A stretch of DNA of 64,000 nucleotides from Congeria kusceri (taxonomy: Eukaryota > Mollusca > Bivalvia > Myida > Dreissenidae). Location of the stretch: assembly GCA_027627225.1 (NCBI GenBank), contig CM051030.1:6420501-6484500 (forward strand), read 5' to 3'. The notes below the pieces were generated by a model. The model was not told the DNA's origin. It ran no database searches and saw nothing but the letters and a program-made list of their open reading frames with translations. The translations under genes were made by a program, and so were the position numbers. This document shows, piece by piece, positions 1-11,700 of the stretch (the first letter of the stretch is position 1; the number at the start of each line of letters is the position of its first letter).

Positions 1-134
1 AACATTTTGGTAAAGCATATTGAAACAAATTCTTATTCAAACACTCAAACTTCACGCGAGGTTCGCAAACACAACTCTCGTGTTCACACCTAACAAACAC
101 AATTCAATATTTGGACGGATTTCATAAAAAAAAT

Positions 135-368
135 ACACTCAACAAAAGTTATAATGCAACAAATGGAAATTGTTGTATTTTTTTATTTATAAGAATTTTA
201 GCTGCACCATGGTGAACACGAAATTTGTTCGTATTTTTTCCAATATTTTAGTCAGAATACATGCATGTATGACTCTAATAATCATAGCTGACATTTCAAG
301 CTGTAATTCTTGTAAAATGAGGAAATACAGCAATATCCATTTGATGCTTTCAAACTTTTGTTGAGTGT
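135..368. mobile_element. Short inverted-repeat element, copy 1
   Basis: Starts ACACTCAACAAAAGTT and ends with the reverse complement (ACTTTTGTTGAGTGT form). The inner part also folds back around TTTATTTATAAGAATTT. A relative lies at 19084-19314. No coding capacity. Confidence 0.6.
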
Positions 369-455
369 CCATGCATATATAACAAAACATCACTGTCAAC
401 AACTGACTGATACATATAACTATTACGAATGTAACGTTACAAAGTTTTTTTAGAG

Positions 456-720
456 ATGAGGCTCGTCGTGGGAAAACCAGACTTAATGCATGTGCGTAAA
501 GTGTTGTCCCGGATTTGCCGGTGCAGTCCGCACAGGCTAATACGGGACGGCACTTTCCGCTTTTATGGTATTTTCTGTTTCAAGGAAGTCTCTTCTAAAC
601 ATAAATCCACTGTAGGCGGAAAGTGCCGTCCTGGATTAGCCTGTGTGGACTGCACAGGCTAATCCAGGACGACACTTTACGCACATGCATTAAGTCGGTT
701 TTCCCACGATGCGCCTCATA
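456..720. mobile_element. Palindromic MITE family A, copy 1
   Basis: About 265 bp. Ends read ATGAGGCTCGTCGTGGGAAA and the complementary TTTCCCACGATGCGCCTCAT. Internal arms with GCCTGTGTGGACTGCACAGG-type palindromes would make a long hairpin. Seven copies lie in the window. Family name unknown to me; non-autonomous. Confidence 0.85.
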
Positions 721-1734
721 TGTATTTATAACACAATTTCAACAATTTAATGAAAATATCACAGATGTTCAACATATGTAATAACATTGTAGCATATACC
801 ACCCAATAAGAAAACTATTGTGTTTAATACAAATAGATTTTTACTCCGTTTGTAAAAAGTTCGTATGATCTTACAAGAGACACAGCGGTAAAAATACAAA
901 AAACCAAATACACATGTAACGTTAATTAACATAATTTCTTTTTTAAATGGAATAAAAGTTAAGAACAAACCTTTCTGTAAAACGCAAAATTTGCTAATTT
1001 TGTAATTACAAAATAGTTTCCAGCTGTGCAGCCGGATACTCTAATTCATGTATATACGTTGACTCAACAACTGCGTAAGGTTAAACAACACTTAAAAACT
1101 ATGCAAAGTTGACAATTGTATTTGATTTATTCAACATATTTGGTGTTTCCATCATTTTTTATGCTTTTATGTCTGCTTTAAATATTGTGCATACAAACTT
1201 TAAAAGGCTGGTGAAAATCAAGGAGTCAACAAAACATGTACTTCCACAGTAATACTCACCATAAGACCAAGTGTGTGTTCCAACTTAACATGGCATGAGC
1301 CTGAACTAGAAACAACCCAATGAAAAATACAACAAACATAATTAAATATTGTGGTAAATAAAACAAATGACCAGTCAAAGAGAGACTGTCTGATTTTAAC
1401 AGATTTATTTCATCTCTCGTTTGTTACCCACTAACAAAACACCGTTTTATGTAACATAAATAAATGTCAACATTGAGAAAAACTATTTCTCTTATAGAAA
1501 AATGCAAATATATATTTTCTGTCGATACAGACCCGTTTATCCTACAGCAGCGCCTACATTTGGTTTTGAATGAGAAATTAAAGACTGCACATGTACCATC
1601 AATAGATCTCATTCGTCTAGACGCTGTGTATACATATATATAATAGTTCACTGCGCAACAAAGTATTATTTTAGTTTTAAATTTCTCTCATAATACACAT
1701 TTTGAACATAGGTTATTCTAAACATTTATTATTT
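721..1734. other. AT-rich downstream flank, nothing recognised
   Basis: No supported coding or RNA feature. Short open frames here have no family similarity I can recognise. Confidence 0.5.
1725..1730 (-). promoter_or_regulatory. Nearest AATAAA hexamer downstream of the gene
   Basis: AATAAA on the minus strand about 900 nt past the stop. No canonical hexamer occurs in between, only TATAAA variants such as the one at 2009-2004. Weak evidence for a 3' end. Confidence 0.25.
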
Positions 1735-1915
1735 CAAAAATATACTTGAAAATTATCTCAAATCTGATGAATATGGGTTTCATGAAAACAATAGTCGCTA
1801 AAAACTTTAGGGTCGTGGGGTTTTCGCTAGGTAGGGTCGGGTTTCCCAAAAAAGAAATTTTTGGGGGGCCTGAATGTAGCTAGCGAACCATCTGTTATAT
1901 ATGGAATGTGATAAC
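1735..1915. repeat. Dispersed repeat fragment shared with 21700-21890
   Basis: The pattern AGGGTCGGGTT flanked by a purine-rich stretch and GTAAACCAT-like end recurs in intron 24 with clear similarity. Element class unknown. Confidence 0.45.
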
Positions 1916-2504
1916 TACAGTAAAAGCTAATATTTTTTTAAAAATAAAAACTTTGAAAGAAGTCCCTCACTTAAATGAAGATCAACAATTATCAAATAAT
2001 TCAGGTTTATAATAATAAAAGTAACACACAAACATAATAAATGGCTTGCAGTTTTCTTTTTTGGACCCGATTATTCTGTTGTGTTAAAAATTTCTTATTA
2101 TCATCATATGGTTTCATCATTTTCTACTCTATTATAAAAGTAGAAATCTTAATTGTAATATTTTCTTGTATTTTATAGTGCAAATACAAACAAGCTTCCA
2201 TTTTGAGGCAATCAAATAAAAAATAATAGAGATTTCACCCCAAAAACATCACAATAATGTAATAATATAAGCTGAATGTTTTCAGTGGCCAGTTATATGG
2301 TGTTTGGGTCTATAATCATGACAAAATTACCAGACCTCATGGCCAGAAATGAATTTGTGACATGCGAGGAGACTGTAATGTATTTGTAAGTATCTCTGCA
2401 ATTACAAGGATTATGTCCACGATCATGATGGGAAGAGAGTGGGGTGGAGACGTGGTCTACTGCAGTGTACAGTGTGCTTCGGAGGCCCTCGAGACAGCCT
2501 GGCG

Positions 2505-2655
2505 TGTTTAGAACCTGTCTAGGCAGCTAGCGAAAAGGTTTGGTCGTTCAGAACCTGTCCAGGTAGCTAGCGAGACAGTCTGGCGCGTTCAGAACCTGTC
2601 TAGGTAGCTAGCGAGAAAGTCTGGTTGTTCAGAACCTGTCCAGGTAGCTAGCGAG
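2505..2655. repeat. 40-bp minisatellite built from the gene's C-terminal codons and stop
   Basis: Four copies of GAACCTGTCCAGGTAGCTAG at 2511, 2551, 2592 and 2632. The rightmost is the true coding end of exon 34; the others lie in the 3' UTR. Period 40-41 bp. Confidence 0.85.
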
Positions 2656-2739
2656 GTACTCAGTCTCCAGTTGCTCGGGGTCTCTCAGACTCTTGGTGAT
2701 GGTGTGTACCTCTGTCTTCCCACCTGCTGTGCTGAACAG
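2629..2739 (-). CDS. DYNC2I1: DYNC2I1 exon 34, last coding exon and stop, residues 1007-1042
   Basis: Encodes [20 protein letters not shown] then [16 protein letters not shown] and TGA at 2631-2629. Aligns gap-free with the vertebrate C-terminal strand and helix (ASGSIDIQHL). The final ~27 nt, stop included, are repeated downstream. The nearest canonical polyadenylation hexamer I see is at 1730-1725. Confidence 0.9.
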   Translation of the reverse strand: MFSTAGGKTEVHTITKSLRDPEQLETEYLASYLDRF

Positions 2740-5700
2740 CTGTCGACAATGCACAGAACATGCTTTACATAGCGGTATATGGTACATGATTTATTGGCCA
2801 ATTTTACAGCCATTATTGGTCATATTCCCAATGGCAAAAAGTATCTTTTTTCCCCAAATCCAGTCCAAAAGTGTAGAACAAACGACTGTTGAAGTTGTAA
2901 TAACAACTGTTTTACTGATTTGTTATTGTTCAGAACATTATATTTTATATGTAGTTTATCTATAATTATTCAAATTTTATTAATCAAACAATTATAATTT
3001 TTCCCAGTTTTAGGTGAATTGATGCCAATATTCACAATTTTATGGGTACATGTCATATTCATAAAATGGTGAAACAAAGCCCTGCGTAGGTGGATTATTT
3101 GCTGTACAAGGTTTACTAGAAATCCTTTTTGAACACTTTGATAAGAAATTTCAACATATATTTCATGGTGAACTGCTCCAACTGTTTGCCAGTACAAAGC
3201 AGAGAGTGAAATCATTTTATTTTGCACTGTCACAATTTGCAAAGTCTTAAATTCGCACATTTTCAAATTATTTATACTTTTTTATTATCATACAACACGA
3301 AAATCATATTCTTTAAATATAAAATTAGAAGTAAAACGCAATGTATAACAAATGAATGATAAGTTATCCGTTAAAAGTAAAACCATTAAATTAATCAAAG
3401 TGCATAGAAACAGGCATACACGGAGTATCATATGGTTTTTAGCTCGCTGTATGCAATTAAATATACAAAACCCCGCATAACAACCACTGCGATTTTACTA
3501 TCACCCCGCAAAAGCGGACACTTTAAAACACCCAATTGTTTTCCTAATTATGTCAATGGTCGCAAACCCTGATTATACCGGCACCCCGCTATTCCATATT
3601 ACGACCACTAAACCCAGACCGAAAGTACCAAATAACGATAAAAATTACCCCGTCACAGCGAGCAATAACTTGTTATTTGGCCGTTGGCACTTTACATCAT
3701 CAATTAACAACATATGCCGTTAAGATAACAGTGCTTTGCTTTTCTGAAATAAACTTAGAAACTTGATAATAAAAGGCGTGTGTGAAAAAAAGTTACAGAT
3801 GTTTTGATAACGGATTAGCACGTCGCCTGTGTATTAGATTGCATTAATTTACACTATCTGATAGTAAGGGAGAACACTGATGAATGCTCAACTATACATG
3901 AGCTTAGTGATAGTAAGGGAGAACACTGATGAATGCTCAACTATACATGAGCTTGGTTAATCGATTTTAAAATAAATTTCCGACTTAATGTAAAGTTTAT
4001 ATGCATAAATAGAAGTTACATAATCTGTGTATAACTTTTTAACATTATTTAGAAAACAACTGAAAATTTGATTATCTTTTCACTATTCATTATTTTCATT
4101 AAAACTTTAAATAAACAAAGTCATATGGATTTAATGACTTGGTGATCTGCCGTACCTCAATAATAAGACAACCCCGCCATTAAGACCACTTTTACTAAGA
4201 CCCCCAAATAGTCGTATTAGAGGGGTTTTACTGCATAGCAATAAATGATTCACTGATGCGGAGTCTTTAATGATTTTGCTTGAACTACTTACAAGTTGTG
4301 GATATTTACTGGAACCCTCAGATCTCTGGTCTGTCGTCAGATCAAAACTTGTCACCCTAGAAGAAATATAAAGCAACAAAATGATGCAGTCCAAGTTATT
4401 AATACACACACAAATAACCAGTAAAATGAGTAGTATGCTGATCATGTCATATGTCCCTTAGACATTTACTCTCAACAAATCAATAAGAAAGCATTATGAA
4501 TATTTTTATTGAATTTTACTACAAACCTATGATAACAAGAATTGTTTGTAAAACAGTTTAAACAGTTTTGCCCCCTCTAGGTTAAAAGCAACCTTTAAAA
4601 TATCAAGTTTGGTGATGAACAGATGAAAACTGTTGGACATAGGGTGTGGAAACTGCTGAAATGGCCAATTTTAGATAAACTGAGGGCCATAACTCTGCAG
4701 TTCCTGGGATGTCAAAGAAAATCACTAAGTCCAAAGATAATCATAGTCAACCATAAGTATATGAGTCCTGTCCATGTTCACAGTACCTTTCTGAACATAC
4801 ACTCACTACAATGTGTCCTGTACCTTCCTGAACATACACTCACTACTTGTTTGGGTTGCAATGTGTCCTGTACCTTTCAAAACATACACTCACTGCAATG
4901 TGTCCTGTACCTTCCTGAACATACACTCACTACTTGTTTGGGTTGCTATGTGTCCTGTACCTTCCTGAACATACACTCACTGCAATGTGTCCTGTACCTT
5001 TCTGAACATACACTCACTTCATGTTTGGGTTGCAATGTGTCCTGTACCTTTCAAAACATACACTCGCTACATGTTTGGGTTGCAATGTGTCCTGTACCTT
5101 TCTGAACATACACTCACTACATGTTTGGGTTGTAATGTGTCCTGTACCTTCCTGAACATGTGTCCTGTACCTTCCTGAACATACACTCACTACATGTTTG
5201 GGTTGCAATGTGTCCTGTACCTTCCTGAACATACACTCACTACATGCTTGGGTTGCAATGTGTCCTGTACCTTCCTGAACATACACTCACTACTTGTTTG
5301 GGTTGCAATGTGTCCTGTACCTTTCAAAACATACACTCACTGCAATGTGTCCTGTACCTTCCTGAACATACACTCACTACTTGTTTGGGTTGCAATGTGT
5401 CCTGTACCTTTCAAAACATACACTCACTACAATGTGTCCTGTACCTTCCTGAACATACACTCACTACTTGTTTGGGTTGCAATGTGTCCTGTACCTTTCA
5501 AAACATACACTCGCTACATATTTGGGTTGCAATGTGTCCTGTACCTATCTGAACATACACTCTCTACATGTTTGGGATGCAATGTGTCCTGTACCTTCCT
5601 GAACATACACTCACTACATGTTTGGGTTGCAATGTGTCCTGTACCTTCCTGAACATACACTCACTACAATGTGTCCTGTACTTTTCTGAACATACACTCA

Positions 5701-8700
5701 CTACATGTTTGTGTTGCAATGTGTCCTGTACCTTCCTGAACATACACTCACTACATGTTTGGGTTGCAATGTGTCCTGTATCTTTCTGAACATACACTCA
5801 CTACATGTTTGGGTTGCTATGTGTCCTGTACCTTCCTGAACATACACTCACTGCAATGTGTCCTGTACCTTTCTGAACATACACTCACTTCATGTTTGGG
5901 TTGCAGTGTGTCCTGTACCTTTCAAAACATACGCTCGCTACATGTTTGGGTTGCAATGTGTCTTGTACCTTTCTGAACATACACTCACTACATGTTTGGG
6001 TTGCAATGTGTCCTGTACCTTCCTGAACATACACTCACTGCAATGTGTCCTGTACCTTTCTGAACATACACTCTCTACATGTTTGGGTTGCAATGTGTCC
6101 TGTACCTTCCTGAACATACACTCACTACATGCTTGGGTTGCTATGTGTCCTGTACCTTCCTGAACATACACTCACTACATGTTTGGGTTGCAATGTGTCC
6201 TGTACCTTCCTGAACATACACTCACTGCAATGTGTCCTGTACCTTTCTGAACATACACTCACTACATGTTTGGGTTGCAATGTGTCCTGTACCTTCCTGA
6301 ACATACACTCACTACATGTTTGGGTTGCAATGTGTCCTGTACCTTCCTGAACATACACTCACTACATGTTTGGGTTTCAATGTGTCCTGTACCTTCCTGA
6401 ACATACACTCACTGCAATGTGTCCTGTACCTTTCTGAACATACACTCACTTCATGTTTGGGTTGCAATGTGTCCTGTACCTTTCTGTAGGTATACTCACT
6501 ACATGTTTGGGTTGCAATGTGTCCTGTACCTTCCTGAACATACACTTACTACATGTTTGGGTTGCAATGTGTCCTGTACCTTCCTGAACATACACTCACT
6601 GCAATGTGTCCTGTACCTTTATGAACATACACTCACTACATGTTTGGGTTGCAATGTGTCCTGTACCTTCCTGAACATACACTCACTACATGTTTGGGTT
6701 GCAATGTGTCCTGTACCTTCCTGAACATACACTCACGACATGTTTGGGTTGCAATGTGTCCTGTACCTTCCTGAACATACACTCACTGCAATGTGTCCTG
6801 TACCTTTCTGAACATACACTCACTTCATGTTTGGGTTGCAATGTGTCCTGTACCTTTCTGTAGGTACACTCACTACATGTTTGGGTTGCTATGTGTCCTG
6901 TACCTTCCTGAACATACACTCACTACAATGTGTCCTGTACCTTTCTGAACATACACCTACTACATGTTTGGGTTGTAATGTGTCCTGTACCTTTCTGTAG
7001 GTACACTCACTACATGTTTGGGTTGCAATGTGTACAGTACCTTTCTGTAGATAGACTCTCTACATGTTTCAGTTGCTATGTGTACAGTACCTTTCTGTAG
7101 ATAGACTCACAACATGTTTCGGTTGCTATGTGTACAGTACCTTTCTGTAGACATACTCACAACATGTTTCGGTTGCTATGTGTACAGTACCTTTCTGTAG
7201 ATACTCACAACATGTTTCGGTTGCTATGTGTACAGTACCTTTCTGTAGATAGACTCACAACATGTTTCGGTTTTATGTGTACAATACCTTTCTGTAGATA
7301 GACTCACAACATGTTTCAGTTGCTATGTGTACAGTACCTTTCTGTAGATACACTCACTACATGTTTCGGCTGCTATGTGTACAGTACCTTTCTGTAGATA
7401 GACTCACAACAAGTTTCGGTTGCTATGTGTACAGTACCTTTCTGTTAATAGATTCACTACATGTTTCGGTTGCTATGTGTACAGTACCTTTCTTTGGAGA
7501 GGCTCACTACATGATTGGGTTGCTATGTGTACAGTACCTTTCTGTAGACAGACTCTACATGTTTGGGTTGCCATGTGTACAGTACCTTTCTGTAGATAGA
7601 CTCACAACATGTTTGGGTTGCTATGTGTACAGTACCTTTCTGTAGATAGACTCTACATGTTTGGGTTGATATGTGTACAGTACCTTCTGTAGATAGACTC
7701 ACTACATATTTGGGTTGCTATGTGTACAGTACCTTTCTGTAAATAGGCTCACTACATGTTTGGGTTGCTATGTGTACACTACCTTTCTTTGGAGAGACTC
7801 ACTGCATGTTTGGGATGCTATGTGTACAGTACCTTTCTGTAGATAGACTCTCTACATGTTTGGGTTGCTATGTGTACAGTACCTTTCTGTAGATAGACTC
7901 TACATGTTTGGGTTGCTATGTGTACAGTACCTTTCTGTAGATAGACTCTACATGTTTGGGTTGCTATGTGTACAGTACCTTTCTGTAGATAGACTCTACA
8001 TGTTTGGGTTGCCATGTGTACAGTACCTTTCTGTAGATAGACTCATTACATGTTTGGGTTGCTATGTGTACAGTACCTTTCTGTAGATAGACTCACAACA
8101 TGTTTGGGTTGCTATGTGTACAGTACCTTTCTTTGGAGAGGCTCTCTACATGTTTGGGTTGCTATGTGTACACTACCTTTCCTGGGAGAGGTTCACTACA
8201 TGTTTGGGTTGCTATGTGTACACTACCTTTCCTGGGAGAGGTTCACTACATGTTTGGGTTGTTATGTGTACAGTACCTTTCTGTAGATAGACTCACTATA
8301 TGTTTGGGTTGTCATGCGTACAGTACCTTTCTGTAGATAGACTTTCTACACTTTGGGTTGTCATGTGTACAGTACCGTTCTGTTGATAGACTCTCTACAC
8401 GTTTGAGTTGTGTACAGTACCTTTCTTTGGAGAGACTCTCTACATGTTTGGGTTGCACGTCTCCCTCTAAGAGGTCGAACACGTAGAGCGTGGAGGCACT
8501 GTCCAGTACGTAGAACACGCATGGTCGACTGCGGGACCAGCGCACACACTGAACGGGGCGCCCCTTCGTAATGCTTGGCCACAAAATCAATGGATTAGCT
8601 GATAGAAAAATATACAAGTCTACACATGATTACATGCAAAACATGGCAACACTAATTGATAATAATGTGGAAAGGTTTATTTATTTACATATGATTGGCA

Positions 8701-11700
8701 CAAATATCTAAGGATTTTCTTATTCAAACATACATTTAATATACAAGTACCTCATAATCATTGCAAAAAAAATGAACCCGGTCAACCACAAAAAAGTTTT
8801 AAATATGAAATTGTGTAAATGATTCCAAAGTAGTATATATATGTATGTTATTATCGAAAAAGTGACAACACAACTAAAGGGGTACCAATGATAGAGAATG
8901 TCCACTGATTTTCCACTTTTTGTTATGTGTACCTTTACCATTAACTATGGAAGAATAAAAGGAATCTACATGTATCAATCTAGCATTTTAAAGACCTGAC
9001 CTAAGTCAAGACAACTTACCTGACTGTGTTCTATACATAGAGAAGGTCCCATCTGACGCACCCGTCTGCAACAAAGCAACAAACCACTAAATACAGAGCC
9101 AAGTCTCAACCTAAACTATGTACTCAAACGCTTAACTAATCTCATTAAAATCAAATCCTAACGTTATTAGGATCTGAAGTCATCGTGTAACGTATTCAAA
9201 TGACCTTCCGAACAATAAAATATCAGCCCTACTGCGCCCTATGAAATTGCTTTTTGTGCTACAAAGTTTGGCCATGGTTTTTGAAAAGTGATGCATTTCA
9301 GCTGATCCTTGGGAATAAATCATTTACAGTTTTACAATTTTCATGTGGATAACAATGGATATAGTGGTACCTTAGGTGACTAAACATACAAAGTTTACAA
9401 TATTTTTGTGCATAGTTTTTGTGGTTTATATATAAAGTTAGACCACAACATTCTGAAGGCAACAATTTGATTGGCTCCTGAAAAGGTCATCTGAATGTGA
9501 CCCCAAATGCCAAGTCATCAGATCCAGTCAGCGAATTGTATAGTAGCGTCATACTCAAGATGATTTTAATGGTTCATTACCCACGTTTTGTACGCAAGAT
9601 TTGTGGTTTCAAAAAAATAAACTCATCAATGAGCTGGTATTGAATGAGCAACGTTTGACCTTACCAGAGAATATTATGTGAGTGTTGGATAAAGATCAAG
9701 TTTAGAAACATGGTAGCGCGAGGCTTGCCGAGTGCTTACCCTGTTTCGAGCCGAGCATGATAAAATTAATCTTTATCCAACATTCACATAATATTCTAGT
9801 TATCCTATTTTTCTGTCATTTTTGTGAAAGAATAAGTGCAAAATTTTGCATAAAAATGGATTTTTGATAATTTGGACCTTCCATTGTTGACATCGTTGCT
9901 ATTGAAAAGACAGCAGATTATTTGGAAAAACGAGACTGTATCATTCAGCATGCACTTTGACGAGACAAACAGTATGTAATGTGATCAATTTTTTATTTAT
10001 CAAACAACATTTTTAACAATTGTATTTCTTTTATTGTTTAAAATAAGGCAACAATCTTTTTTTTCCCAATAATTGTTGAAAATAACAAATTTGCGGCACC
10101 TGAGTTACTGTCACTTGTGATAATCTTTCAATCAATAAAAAGCGATCGGACCAAAATGATCTAACTATATTGACAGTAAATAGCTCAAGTTTTTACTCTG
10201 GGTTGTTGTAGTAATAAGATAAACATTATTTTTTTATACCTTAAACTCGGAATACAATAGACAATTCTGAGAAATATATTCTAATCTTTATTACAAAATA
10301 ACTGTAATCATCACATTATATTGAAACTACATTATTACTGAAGCAGCAATGTCTGATAAGGACTAGAACTCCACAAGTCAGACTTGTTGCCTGATGGGGC
10401 ATAACTCAGGTACGATAACAACAATTATGCTAAAAACTGAACTTAACCTTCCGTTTATGCCTACTAACACTTCCATAAAGTTTCATAACATTGCAAAAAA
10501 ACTGCTCAAGTTATTGTCAGCACAAACTAAAGGGGACGCTGCCGCCACCACCAAAATAACCCCTATATGTCGCAATAAATACTGAAACTACATTACTAAA
10601 TTATCAATGTTTGATAAGAAAAATTATATGTATTAAAGTGCCTTACCAGAAAACATGGCTGACCAAAGGGAGAGAAATCAATAGATACAACGTCAACAAC
10701 AGAATCTGAAATATAAAACAAGAGCTGTCGGAGGACAATGCGCTCAACTTATCTTGTGCTTGTCAGAGTTTCTGGCATTTTTTTATAAAACAAGAAACAT
10801 GGAAATTCCACAAAACAAGAGGGTCCTGAGGGCCCTAGGACACTTACCTGAGACCTTGTAACCCAATTGGAATTTGCATCCCCGAAGCGTGGCTTATTTT
10901 TATCCCAGGGGCAGAAGTTGCGGTTTCAGGTAAAGATTTTTTAAGTCATTTTGCTATTTAAGTCTATATAAACCATGTGACCCCTCGGGGGGTGGCCAGA
11001 TTTGACCCCAGGGGCATAATTTGAACAATCTTTGGAGAGGACCACTATGCAATGTTACATAACAAATATAGGAAAGCTGTGGGCCTTGCCATTTCAGAGG
11101 AGAAGATTTTTAAAGTCATTTTGCTTTTAAGTCTATATAAACCATTTGACCCCCCCGGGCGTGACCAGTTTTGACCCCAGGGGCATAATTTGAACATTCT
11201 TTGTAGAGGACCACTATACTATGTTACATACCAAATATGAAACCTCTAGGCCCTGCGGTTCCAGAGGAGAAGAATTTTAAAGTCATTTTGCTATTTAAGT
11301 CAATATTAACCATGTGACCAATGGGGTGTGGTCTGTTTTGACCCATGGGGCATAATTTGAACATTCTTTGTAGAGTACCACCATAGGATGTTAAATACCA
11401 AATACAAAACCTCTAGGCCTTGCAGTTTCAGAGAAGAAGATTTTAAGACATTTTGCTATATAAGTTTATATAAACCATGTGACCCCCTGGATTTGGCCAG
11501 TTTTGACCCCAGGGGCATAATTTGAACAATCTTTGTAGAGGACCACTATAGGATGTTACATACCAAATATGAAACCTCTGGGCCTTGTGGTTTCAGAAGG
11601 AGATTTTAAGTCATTTTGCTTTAATTCTATATAAACCATGTGACCCCCTGGGGTGTGGCCCGTTTTGACCCCAGGGGCTATATTTGAACAAACTTTGTTA

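Noticed and set aside
456..662. 68-residue frame starting [16 protein letters not shown]
   Set aside because: Lies wholly in a palindromic MITE; similar frames appear in other copies (49043, 63160).
4623..8336. Many overlapping 60-160-residue open frames on both strands (for example [16 protein letters not shown] repeats)
   Set aside because: All are translations of the exon 32 minisatellite in various frames, with no start context or gene structure.
8459..8598. Exon 32 ending at donor GTGCAA (8458)
   Set aside because: It would leave phase 0, which does not fit exon 33 (phase 2 in), and would drop [23 protein letters not shown] residues that the vertebrate protein has.
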